From contig NC_091015.1 in the NCBI RefSeq assembly GCF_041296385.1, positions 51,774,345 to 51,838,344 on the forward strand: a stretch of DNA of 64,000 nucleotides. Direction: 5' to 3'. The notes under the pieces were generated by a model. It worked only from the letters and a program-made list of their open reading frames with translations. It had not been told where the DNA came from and made no database searches. Both the position numbers and the translations under genes were made by a program. Shown one piece after another: positions 24,701 through 33,831 of the stretch; within the stretch, counting starts at the first letter, position 1, and each line of letters opens with the position of its first letter. Source of the DNA: Aphelocoma coerulescens (taxonomy: Eukaryota > Chordata > Aves > Passeriformes > Corvidae).

Positions 24701-27395
24701 CAGCTTGAGGTCTTTCACCCTCTGTCATCTTGCCCTTTCTTTCTCTTGTCCAAAGGAATACTGTTTAGTCCTAATAAAGGCAAAGACAAGGAGAGGGAGG
24801 AAGATGGGTCCATTCACAAGGTCTTTGTCACTTACATTAAGTTTAGAGCAAGGGTGAATACAGCCAATGCACTTGTAACGTTTCAACACCTACCCCCTTT
24901 CCTGTAAATTCCTGCAGGACTTTGGCAGCAGAAAGCATAACTATGCTAGAAGTCATGGAATTACAAAAGAAAGAAAGGAAGGGAGTGTAAGCAGAGGGAA
25001 TAGGAAGCAATAGCTAAACAGAGACTTTTCCATTTATATACACACCCTTCTCACATAAACCAGAGGTAGCTATTGCCTAAGTGACTATTATTTTTCTTAA
25101 TCATCTTCTGAGAACAGGGTTTGGGTGTATGATCACCTACTTTTAGTTCACATCTGTCCCCAACATGGCAGCTTTTGTTTGTGAGGCAATAATCAGCAAT
25201 ACTCTTTTCCTTTTGATATCACACCTATTTGTGTGGGTATAACAAACTGTAAACAACCAGACAGAACCAAGATGTCGTCATTCATTGTTAGCAGCTCAAT
25301 CCACAGTTGTCATCAGAAGCCAACATCCCACCAACATGCCCATTCCTGGGCACCTGTGTTTTCCACAAGATCTCTCTGACTCAGCAGTTAGCACACTGAA
25401 TAATGAAGCATAGGCAATTACTGAAAATAAGTGTTCTCCATCACATGCATTTCCAGGCTATGTTTCTCTTAGTTTTCAAATGACAAAAAAAAAAAAAAGT
25501 AGACATTCATGGACTGTTGAATTTTTTTTTTTTTGACAACTCAAGTAAATGGACTTTGAAGGAGAAAAAAGACTGTAAAGCTTGGCACATCAAACCCTTT
25601 CTATACATATCTATAAACAGGCCTATATCTAGTCTATAATACAGGAAACTGTGCAAATCAACTAAGGCAGAGCATCTTCAAAATAGATGTACTACCCACA
25701 GTCAAATGCAGAGCTATTCCAAGACATGCTGAAGAAAAACCTTTTTCCATCAGTCTGCCTTCTCCACAAAATCAGTTCAGCCAAGACTTGTGAGAGGAGG
25801 GGGATGCTTTGGTGGAACAAGGGCAGTGCCACCCGCTCTTACACATGTGACTCTCATCAGGGGACTGGGACACCTTTTGCCCAGAGGTGGCTGCTCCTGT
25901 GGCTTAGCTGGAGTGACTCGAGCTGTGCCTGCTGGCAGGGCTGCTCAGCCCTTGGGGCTGGAGCAAGGGCAAAGATTGGGTGGAAGTTTTTCTGTACACG
26001 ACTAAAATCTGAAACATGAGCTTGGGCATTGCTGCAATTGTATTTTAAGACATCCCACACAGACAAGCAGATGACCGAATTTGTCCCTTTGGAAACCAAG
26101 CCTTTTTATTAAAAAAAAAAAAAATTGTAACAATATTTGAAATTGTGACAATCTACTTGAATCGAATTAAATCATGATTGTTTATTACTCCTACAGTAAT
26201 TCTAGTTATGGGAAGTCATAAGCAGGCCATGTTTGCAGGTGAAGTTTAAGGAAAGCCAAACCACTGAAATGGATAAGGTCACTGAACAGGAGAAACCATC
26301 AGAAACCAAAGCCCCTTGAACAGTGTGCCCTGCCATGGCCAGCAGGCAGCTCTCCATGAATGCAAAGAAATCCTTAGTTTCAGTTCATTCTCATAATTGC
26401 ATTCCACATACACTGTTAATTCACATTTTAATTACCTGGCATATAAAAGACATTCCTGCTTTATGTGGAAAAACTACTGTGTGGTGATAAGATGTGCTAG
26501 TGCTAAAATCCTGCAGGATTAGAACCTACCAGGAATAATCAGGAATACTTTATTTCATTAATAGGCTTAATCAAAACATTTTAGTCAACTTATTTCTCCA
26601 GCATGTTAAAGATATTGCCAACTAATTAAGAAAATTCTAAATAACTGCTTGGATTCCATTTTCCATCCAAATGAAACTTCCTGCAAATTATGAACCAATG
26701 AACAGCTGTCTTAATAGGAACAGAGAGACAACATTTAGTATCTCTTAATACATGAAGCATAAAATTTCAAGGGCCTCAATCAAAACATCAGGCTGGCCAT
26801 GGCTTCAAAACAGATGTGTATTCAGAAAAAACCAACATATTGCTGCTGGTGGTGGCAGCCACCTCTTCTGATCTCAGAAGTTGCCCACTGCATGGTTCAC
26901 CTTCACAAATTACATTCCTGGTACCTGAGAACTGCGGGAAGGGTGGAGATGCCAGAGAGCTCTTCAGGCAGGAGATGCCAGGAGCTGCTTGGGACAACGG
27001 CTGGGAGGGAGGGGCTGGCCACACACTCATAGGGACTGGCTGGCTCACACCCTCGAGCAGGCTGTGGTTACTCACCTGGGTGTGGAAAAGGGCACATAAA
27101 CAGCTCACAAACAACAGGCCACCCTTGATATGATGCATCTGAGGGGGATGCAAAGCACAGCCAAATGGAGTTTAAAAGTGGTGTAGTCATATGAAAATAG
27201 GTTAATTTGGTTACCAACAAACAGAGAGGGGGGAAAAATATCTGTCAGGGAGGGATGAGCAAGAAAACATGGCCTAGAGTACAAAAACAAGGCAGAAATC
27301 GATTATCTGAATGAAGTTTTCCCACTTGCTGATCTAATCTGCAATTAAAGTGGCGATTCAAATCAATGTAGCCTGGTGCTATCTTACCCTCTAAA
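15761..27395. other. Intergenic region, no gene supported
   Basis: This is 11.6 kb between the MTURN promoter and the provirus. I see no family-like protein segment, no paired splice logic and no RNA gene. It contains a short CR1 tail near 16470, poly(T) near 22428 and 25522, and poly(A) near 25485 and 26110. Two unusually long open frames, 16661-17239 (plus) and 18360-18902 (plus), show no recognisable domain. No COLQ-like collagen (Gly-X-Y) exon was found. Confidence 0.6.
16455..16512 (+). mobile_element. Short CR1 3'-end remnant
   Basis: The string CCAGAGGTCTTTTCCAACCT followed by TAATGA matches the final segment of bird CR1 elements just before the terminal 8-mer repeat, which is degenerate here. 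The 5' boundary is uncertain. Confidence 0.45.
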
Positions 27396-27400
27396 GTTTC

Positions 27401-28169
27401 TGTTGGGGTTTTAGTCTTGTCCTAGTTTTTTCTGTTAGAGGAATTTTCTCCCATATGCATGTTGCTAGGAGACAAATGACCATACTTAAGAAAGACAAAA
27501 GCACCCCGTTTTTTGGGGGTGGGGTGGGCCTGGCTACTCTTTGTTTCACCTGGGCGTGTTGGGAGTTCGCTCTCAGCGTCTGGAGAGAGAAGCTGCGGAG
27601 AGAAGAGCTGCTGGTTCCCGTTTTCGGCGTCTTTCCTTTCTGCTGGAAACAACACCGGGATCCCAAGGCTGCTTTCCCTGCCCTGCTGGAAGCTGGGCTG
27701 TGGCCGTCCTGCCCCGCTGCTGCTTCGAGCCTTCGCTGCGTTGTAGCCGTGCTCACCCTGCCTGCCTGGAGCCCCGGGGGGTTCCCCTTTTGGATACATC
27801 TCGTCTGCCACCCAGGATTTGTGTTTGTGCCTGCCGCTCCAGCCTGCCATTCCAGCCTGCGGTTCCGGGAGTCCAGGACCGGCTGACCAGCTGGGATTTG
27901 TGAAGCTCCTTTGTTCCATCCTTCCCCGGGATCCCAGGGCACCAAAGCAGCCGCGTGCTCCCCGAGCTCGCTCCGGAGCGCCCCCTGCAGCCGCGGGAGA
28001 ACCATCGCACCTGCCCTGCTCACCGGGAGCCGCCAGCGATCCCTGTCGGCTGCGAGCGGAACTGCACCCGAGGGGAAATAGCCTGACAGCCGAGAAGGCC
28101 GGGACTGGGTTTGTGTTTGCTGTTACTGTCATAGTTGTTGTTGTTTTGTTCGACTGGTTATATATTTAC

Positions 28170-28200
<31 letters not shown>

Positions 28201-28347
28201 GTAAAGAACTGTTATTCCTATTTCCCACATCTTTGCCTAAAGACCCTTGATTCCAAAATCATAACTCAGAGGGAAAGGGGTTACATCTGCCACTCCAAGG
28301 GAGGCTTCTGCCTTCCTTAGCAGACACCTGTCTTTCAAACCGAGACA
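27401..28347 (+). repeat. 5' LTR of the ERV-L-like provirus
   Basis: A 947-bp repeat beginning TGTTGGGG and ending GAGACA. A TATA-like string (TTATATATTT) lies near 28158, followed by a (TCTA)n microsatellite and an AGTAAA near 28200 that could serve as a poly(A) signal. The body is CpG-rich and open in several frames on both strands, which I take as compositional. Confidence 0.95.
28168..28200. repeat. (TCTA)n microsatellite in the 5' LTR
   Basis: About eight tetranucleotide copies. The 3' LTR counterpart at 34600-34629 is shorter and has one interruption, so the tract has diverged since insertion. Confidence 0.95.
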
Positions 28348-28352
28348 GATCT

Positions 28353-28372
28353 TGGCACCCAACCGGTGGGGC
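28353..28372 (+). promoter_or_regulatory. Candidate primer-binding site
   Basis: TGGCACCCAACCGGTGGGGC lies five bases after the 5' LTR. It resembles the site complementary to the 3' end of tRNA-Lys(1,2), with one substitution and a two-base insertion. The position is right. The tRNA assignment is inference. Confidence 0.5.
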
Positions 28373-28465
28373 CTGAGGGCATTAAGAGAGAGGTGAAAAA
28401 GGAATAACAGTTCCTGGATAACTTAATTTGGTGTGTTGGATATAGGAACCTTGGTAGGCAGCACT

Positions 28466-30253
28466 ATGTGGTCTACTTTGCCCTGGTTCGGGTGGCATGT
28501 GGCCGTGGCTATATTCTTCCCCTTTGCAGCTCCTTACTTGAATATGGGTCCTCTGACTAAGGCTACCATTGCTGTTATCCAGCTTGTGCTATGGGTCGAG
28601 AAGGTGAGGAATTCATGGGTTTTTAACTTCCTCCGGAATGTGGGCACGTGGATAAATGGCTATCACACACTGAGCGCATGTTTTTGGGGTTATGTTAACA
28701 ATGGTACCTTCTGTGAGGAAATGACACCAGGGGAAGTTTTCCCCCAACCCCTCAACCAGTTCTTTGGACCCACCCCATCAATTTTCGAAGGGTTTAGATT
28801 CCCTCTAAATACTAACCACCTGCTGCTGGTAGGCCTACTCTATTTAGCATTCAAGGATAAGTTGAGATTGGCTTGGATAACTACCCAGACACCAGCCCTA
28901 GAGACTAGAGATCCTGCCCCAGAGCCTGATCCTGCCCCAAAACCTGACATGGCCCCAGAGAGTAAAGTTCCTACCCCAGAGCCTGATCCTGCCCCGGAAC
29001 CTGACACGGCCCCAGACACTAGAGATCCTACCCCAGAGCCTGATTCAGCCCCAGAGCCTGACACAGCCCCAGACACTAGAGACCCTCCCCCACAGCCAGA
29101 TACCGCCCAACAGCCCACCTCAGAAATGGACTACCCGAAATGGGTGGGGGTACTGGCGAAAGGGATGCAGGAGATGTGCCAGGAGATGGGCCAGGTGCGC
29201 AAGGAGATATGCCAGGAGATGGGCCAGGTGCGCCAGGAGATGGGCCAGGTGCACCAGGGGATATGCCAATTGCTAAGGGAATACACCTCCTCAGCTAGTG
29301 AAAAAACCTCTCCCTGCCCCAAAAAGGGTGAGTCTGATGGTGCAGCAGTGGAACCCACGGATGTTACAACCACCCAGGTTTCAGCTGAACCCCAAGGACA
29401 AGTACAGCCAGCAGCAGTCGCCCCTGTGCAGAGGAGGAAGTGTAAGACCAAATCAGTACGACCAGTTAATGATGATGGGGAACCAGGGCCCTCACAACCA
29501 GCAGGTGAGCCAGAGCCAGAAATCATCATTGAGTCCCTCTCGTACGACAGTCTCCGTGGTATGCGAGATGACATTGTGCGAAGGGGGCGTGAGCCTTATA
29601 CCACCTGGCTGCTTCGGGTTTGGGACCTTATGGGCACAAGTGTGCAACTGGATAGTGGTGAGGCAAGGTATCTGGGATCGTTGACCCAGGACCCAGGTGT
29701 GAACCAGGTATTTGTGAGGGAGCCAGGACCTCTTTCTCTCTGGGACCAGCTCTTAATGAGTGTGAGAGAAAGGTTCATTCACAAAGAGAGAATGCAGGAG
29801 TACCATCATAGAATGCAGTGGAAGACACTTGAGGAAGGGATCCAACAGCTAAGAGAGGTGGCAGTATTAGAGGTACTCTTTGGGAAGGATGGACAGCACG
29901 GTAATGACCCCGATAAGGTCAGGTGCACAGGACAGATGATGTGGAACCTGGCAAGACTAGGGCCATCGCAATACACCACCTTCATTGCAACCATTGATGC
30001 TGACAATAACCGAGAAACAGTGGGCTCTGTTGCCAACAAGCTCAGGAATTATGACAGCATGGTCAATGGTCCGCTGAAAGCTCATGTCTCTGCTGTGGTC
30101 CAGGACCTCAAAGAGGAGATGAAGGAGATGAGGAAGGAAATGAGGGAGGAGATGGAGGAGATGAGGAAGGTCAGTGTGGCACCAGTGCGAGTCACAGGCC
30201 CCCAGGTCAGAGCCCGTCGTCCCCCTGCGAGAGAGAGAGGGTACACCCCATGA
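28466..30253 (+). CDS. gag: ERV-L-like gag, open reading frame with an unusual N terminus
   Basis: An open frame of 595 codons from the first ATG at 28466. The frame is open upstream to about 28433, but only through non-ATG codons. Regions in order: hydrophobic segments at about residues 6-25 and 30-44 and again at 117-129, with an NGT sequon near residue 79; a Pro/Glu/Asp-rich stalk at about 150-206 made of tandem 19-residue units; an 11-residue-periodic predicted coiled coil at about 236-268; a capsid-like region at about 355-530 with the pattern TWLLRVWD, then SGEARYLGSL, then EGIQQLREVAVLEVLF, typical of ERV-L Gag; and a charged Glu/Lys/Met coiled segment at about 550-570. No CCHC zinc knuckle is visible. 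The carboxy terminus is arginine-rich. The frame closes with TGA at 30251. The membrane-like N terminus is what I see; its role is unknown. Confidence 0.85.
   Translation: MWSTLPWFGWHVAVAIFFPFAAPYLNMGPLTKATIAVIQLVLWVEKVRNSWVFNFLRNVGTWINGYHTLSACFWGYVNNGTFCEEMTPGEVFPQPLNQFFGPTPSIFEGFRFPLNTNHLLLVGLLYLAFKDKLRLAWITTQTPALETRDPAPEPDPAPKPDMAPESKVPTPEPDPAPEPDTAPDTRDPTPEPDSAPEPDTAPDTRDPPPQPDTAQQPTSEMDYPKWVGVLAKGMQEMCQEMGQVRKEICQEMGQVRQEMGQVHQGICQLLREYTSSASEKTSPCPKKGESDGAAVEPTDVTTTQVSAEPQGQVQPAAVAPVQRRKCKTKSVRPVNDDGEPGPSQPAGEPEPEIIIESLSYDSLRGMRDDIVRRGREPYTTWLLRVWDLMGTSVQLDSGEARYLGSLTQDPGVNQVFVREPGPLSLWDQLLMSVRERFIHKERMQEYHHRMQWKTLEEGIQQLREVAVLEVLFGKDGQHGNDPDKVRCTGQMMWNLARLGPSQYTTFIATIDADNNRETVGSVANKLRNYDSMVNGPLKAHVSAVVQDLKEEMKEMRKEMREEMEEMRKVSVAPVRVTGPQVRARRPPARERGYTP
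28913..29107 (+). repeat. 57-bp tandem repeat within gag
   Basis: Three in-frame 57-bp units (28913-28969, 28970-29026, 29027-29083) and a partial fourth. Each encodes a 19-residue unit of the form PTPEPDPAPEPDTAPDTRD. The second and third units are nearly identical and the first more diverged. Confidence 0.92.
29171..29270 (+). repeat. 33-bp tandem repeat encoding a coiled-coil segment in gag
   Basis: Two 33-bp units encode EMCQEMGQVRK and EICQEMGQVRQ. They are followed by a 21-bp unit (EMGQVHQ) and a degenerate tail. The 11-residue spacing of Met/Ile/Val is that of a hendecad coiled coil. Confidence 0.85.
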
Positions 30254-30511
30254 GCTGAGCTGTGGTTTTTCCTGTGTGAGCATGGGGAAGACATGAGAAG
30301 GTGGGATGGGAAACCCACTTCTGTCCTGGCAGCGCGGGTGCATGAACTCAAGGAGGGAGGCACTAACCGAGGGGGTTCCACTAAGGTGAAAGTAGCCTCA
30401 GCCTCCCGTGACTGAGCTGCCAGGTATTACAGAAGGGAGGATGATATGTCAGATCCCCTTGAAGGTACCTCTAGCATGTATGCCCAGGGAAAGAATGATA
30501 ACCAAGGCTAG
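30254..30511 (+). other. gag-pol junction with three same-frame stops
   Basis: gag and pol share one frame. That frame is interrupted by TGA at 30251, TGA at 30413 and TAG at 30509. The 53 codons between the first two stops are open and protein-like (WFFLCEHGEDM near the start). The frame beginning near 30408, one base offset, is also open to 30644. How a Gag-Pol product would be made is unclear. No restored sequence is proposed. Confidence 0.75.
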
Positions 30512-33500
30512 AGGGGCCCTGCCTCTAGCCAGGAAGAGGCACGGGAGAACCGGGTTTTCTGGACGGTGTGGATCCGATGGCCTGGCACATCAGAGCCACA
30601 AAAATATGATGCATTGGTTGATACTGGGGCACAGTGTACTTTAATGCCATCGGGACATGTGGGGGCAGAACCTGTATCCATTGCTGGGGTGACCGGGGGA
30701 TCACAGCAGTTGACCCTTTTGGAAGCTGAGGTGAGCCTGACTGGGAAGGAGTGGCAAAAGCATCCGATTGTGACCGGCCCAGAGGCCCCGTGTATTCTGG
30801 GCATAGACTTCCTCCGGAATGGCTATTACAAAGACCCAAAGGGACTCAGGTGGGCATTTGGGATTGCTGCTGTGGAGGCAGAGGGCATTAGGCAATTGAA
30901 TACCCTGTCTGGACTATCAGGGAATCCTTCTGCAGTTGGGCTCCTGAAAGTGGAAGAGCAACGAGTGCCAATTGCCACCTCGACAGTGCACCGCCGGCAG
31001 TATCGGACAAATCGAGATGCTGTGATTCCCATCCACAAGATGATTCGTGAGCTGGAGAGCCAAGGGGTGGTCAGCAAGACCCACTCACCCTTCAACAGCC
31101 CCATTTGGCCTGTGCGCAAATCTGATGGGGAATGGAGATTGACTGTGGACTATTGTGGCTTGAATGAAGTGACTCCACCGCTGAGCGCTGCTGTGCCGGA
31201 CATGTTGGAGCTCCAGTATGAGCTGGAGTCCAAAGCAGCGAAGTGGTATGCTACTATTGACATTGCCAATGCATTTTTCTCCATTCCTCTGGCAGCAGAG
31301 TGCAGGCCTCAGTTTGCTTTCACCTGGAGGGGTGTGCAGTACACCTGGAACCGACTGCCCCAGGGGTGGAAGCACAGTCCCACCATCTGCCATGGACTGA
31401 TCCAGGCTGCACTGGAAAAGGGTGAGGCTCCAGAACATCTGCAGTACATTGATGACATCATTGTGTGGGGGAACACCGCAACAGAAGTGTTTGAGAAAGG
31501 AGAGAGAATAATCCAAATTCTCCTGGAAGCTGGTTTTGCCATCAAGAAGAGCAAAGTCAAGGGACCTGCCCGAGAGATCCAGTTCCTGGGAGTAAAGTGG
31601 CAAGATGGACGACGTCAGATTCCCACTGAGGTCATCAACAAGATCACAGCAATGTCTCCACCGACCAGTAAGAAGGAAACACAAGCTTTCCTAGGCGCCA
31701 TAGGTTTCTGGAGGATGCACATTCCTGAGTACAGCCAGATTGTGAGCCCTCTTTACCTGGTTACCCGCAAGAAGAACGATTTCCACTGGGGCCCTGAACA
31801 ACAGCAAGCCTTTGCCCAGATCAAGCAGGAAATCGCTCACGCCGTAGCCCTTGGCCCAGTCAGGACAGGACCAGAGGTGAAGAACGTGCTCTACTCTGCA
31901 GCCGGGAACAATGGTCTGTCCTGGAGCCTCTGGCAGAAGGTGCCTGGTGAGACTCGGGGCCGACCACTAGGATTCTGGAGCCGAAGTTACAGAGGGTCTG
32001 AAGCCAACTACACTCCCACAGAGAAAGAAATCTTGGCAGCTTATGAAGGAGTCCAAGCTGCCTCAGAAGTAATCGGCACAGAGGCACAACTCCTCCTGGC
32101 ACCCCGACTACCGGTGCTGGGGTGGATGTTCAAAGGAAAGGTTCCCTCCACGCATCACGCCACCGATGCTACTTGGAGCAAATGGATCGCCCTCATCACG
32201 CAGCGCGCCCGAATTGGAAACCCAAGTCGCCCTGGGATCTTGGAAATAATTACGAATTGGCCAGAAGGTGAGACTTTTGGGTTATCTTCTGAAGAAGAAG
32301 AGGAGCAGGTGACGCGTGCCAAAGAAGCCCCACCGTATAATGAGCTACCAGAGAGTGAAAGACAATATGCCCTCTTCACTGATGGCTCCTGCCGAATTGT
32401 AGGTGCTAGCCGGAAATGGAAAGCTGCTGTATGGAGCCCCACACGACAAGTTGCACAGGCTACTGAAGGAGAAGGTGGATCGAGCCAATTTGCTGAGCTA
32501 AAAGCCGTTCAATTAGCTCTGGACATAGCTGAAAGAGAGAAGTGGCCAAAGTTCTACCTCTACACTGATTCATGGATGGTAGCCAATGCTCTGTGGGGTT
32601 GGCTGGAAAGGTGGAATAAGGCAAACTGGCAGCGCAGAGGAAAACCAATCTGGGCTGCTGAGGAGTGGAAAGACATTGCCACTCGAATAGAGAAACTATC
32701 TGTGAAGGCCCGTCATGTAGATGCTCACATCCCCAAGAGCCGGGCTAATGAAGAACATTGTAATAACAAGCAGGTAGATCAGGCTGCGAAAATAGAGGTG
32801 TCCCAGATAGACCTGGATTGGCAACATAAAGGAGAGTTGTTCCTAGCTCGATGGGCCCATGATGCCTCAGGCCATCAGGGCAGAGACGCCACCTATAAGT
32901 GGGCACGAGACCGAGGGGTGGATCTGACCATGGACAGTATCTCCCAGGTGATCCATGACTGTGAGACATGCGCTGCGATCAAGCAGGCCAAGCGGGTGAA
33001 GCCCCTGTGGTATGGTGGGCGGTGGTCCAAATACAAGTATGGGGAGGCCTGGCAGATTGATTACATCACACTGCCTCAAACCCGCCAAGGCAAGCGCCAT
33101 GTGCTCACAATGGTAGAAGCCACCACAGGATGGCTGGAGACCTACCCTGTGCCTCACGCTACGGCCCGGAACACCATCCTGGGCCTTGAAAAGCAAGTCC
33201 TTTGGAGGCATGGTACCCCTGAGAGAATTGAATCTGACAATTGGACTCACTTCAAGAACAGCCTTATAAACACCTGGGCTAGAGAACATGGCATTGAGTG
33301 GGTGTACCACATCCCTTACCATGCACCAGCAGCTGGGAAGGTTGAGCGGTGTAATGGACTGCTTAAAACCACCTTGAAGGCACTGGGTGAGGGGACTTTC
33401 AAAAACTGGGAGATGCATTTAGCAAGAGCCACCTGGTTAGTTAACACCCGAGGCTCCACCAGCCGAGCAGGCCCTGCCCAATCCGAACCCCTGCAAACAA

Positions 33501-33661
33501 CAGATGGGGATAAGGTTCCAGTGGTGCACGTGAGAGGTATGCTTGGAAAAACTGTTTGGGTAAAGTCTGCCTTGAGCAAAGACAAACCCATCCGTGGGGT
33601 TGTTTTTGCTCAGGGACCAGGTTGTACCTGGTGGGTGATGCAAAGGGATGGAGAGACCTGA
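30512..33661 (+). CDS. pol: ERV-L-like pro-pol: protease, reverse transcriptase, RNase H, integrase
   Basis: An open frame of about 1050 codons with no ATG before the protease, so it would need to be made as a Gag fusion. Domains by position: aspartic protease DTGA near 30620; reverse transcriptase with LTVDYCGLN near 31140, LPQGW near 31355 and YIDD at 31445-31456; RNase H with TDGSC near 32378 and YTDSW near 32560; integrase zinc domain with His at 32858 and 32873 and CETC near 32960; integrase core with catalytic Asp at 33059 and 33236 and Glu at 33344, the last two 35 residues apart. The usual SDNG motif reads SDNW here, replacing a highly conserved glycine. No dUTPase follows integrase and no env frame exists. 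There is no internal stop or frameshift, which is striking for an endogenous copy. The class III assignment rests on overall resemblance. Confidence 0.93.
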   Translation, partial: RGPASSQEEARENRVFWTVWIRWPGTSEPQKYDALVDTGAQCTLMPSGHVGAEPVSIAGVTGGSQQLTLLEAEVSLTGKEWQKHPIVTGPEAPCILGIDFLRNGYYKDPKGLRWAFGIAAVEAEGIRQLNTLSGLSGNPSAVGLLKVEEQRVPIATSTVHRRQYRTNRDAVIPIHKMIRELESQGVVSKTHSPFNSPIWPVRKSDGEWRLTVDYCGLNEVTPPLSAAVPDMLELQYELESKAAKWYATIDIANAFFSIPLAAECRPQFAFTWRGVQYTWNRLPQGWKHSPTICHGLIQAALEKGEAPEHLQYIDDIIVWGNTATEVFEKGERIIQILLEAGFAIKKSKVKGPAREIQFLGVKWQDGRRQIPTEVINKITAMSPPTSKKETQAFLGAIGFWRMHIPEYSQIVSPLYLVTRKKNDFHWGPEQQQAFAQIKQEIAHAVALGPVRTGPEVKNVLYSAAGNNGLSWSLWQKVPGETRGRPLGFWSRSYRGSEANYTPTEKEILAAYEGVQAASEVIGTEAQLLLAPRLPVLGWMFKGKVPSTHHATDATWSKWIALITQRARIGNPSRPGILEIITNWPEGETFGLSSEEEEEQVTRAKEAPPYNELPESERQYALFTDGSCRIVGASRKWKAAVWSPTRQVAQATEGEGGSSQFAELKAVQLALDIAEREKWPKFYLYTDSWMVANALWGWLERWNKANWQRRGKPIWAAEEWKDIATRIEKLSVKARHVDAHIPKSRANEEHCNNKQVDQAAKIEVSQIDLDWQHKGELFLARWAHDASGHQGRDATYKWARDRGVDLTMDSISQVIHDCETCAAIKQAKRVKPLWYGGRWSKYKYGEAWQIDYITLPQTRQGKRHVLTMVEATTGWLETYPVPHATARNTILGLEKQVLWRHGTPERIESDNWTHFKNSLINTWAREHGIEWVYHIPYHAPAAGKVERCNGLLKTTLKALGEGTFKNWEMHLARATWLVNTRGSTSRAGPAQSEPLQTTDGDKVPVVHVRGMLGKTVWVKSALSKDKPIRGVVFAQGPGCTWWVMQRDGET

Positions 33662-33831
33662 TGCATACCGCAAGGGGACCTTGTTTTAGGGTGAACTACC
33701 CACGGCTCTGTACTTGTATCAGTATCAGCATGTACATATGTATATAATTTGGGTGATGCATGTATTTATATGGTTAAAAAGGTTAAGTTTCATGTAACAT
33801 GTTAGTATGGGAAAAAATTCGGGGTGGATAA
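33662..33831 (+). other. Short 3' leader of the provirus; no env
   Basis: Only 170 bp separate the pol stop from the 3' LTR. It contains an AT-rich stretch near 33725-33760 and a weak purine-rich tract (GGGAAAAAATTCGGGGTGG near 33810) just before the LTR that may act as polypurine tract. Confidence 0.7.

Noticed and set aside
15761..27395. Search for COLQ exons or another gene in the gap
   Set aside because: No Gly-X-Y collagen exon, cysteine-rich C-terminal exon or convincing splice chain was seen on either strand.
27422..28132. Antisense open frame of 236 codons in the 5' LTR
   Set aside because: The counterpart in the 3' LTR is broken by an indel, the sequence is CpG-rich, and no domain is recognised. 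Probably compositional rather than an antisense viral gene.
28840..29118. Minus-strand open frame rich in Gly/Ser/Val over the gag repeat
   Set aside because: It is the complementary reading of the 57-bp Pro-Glu-Pro-Asp repeat.
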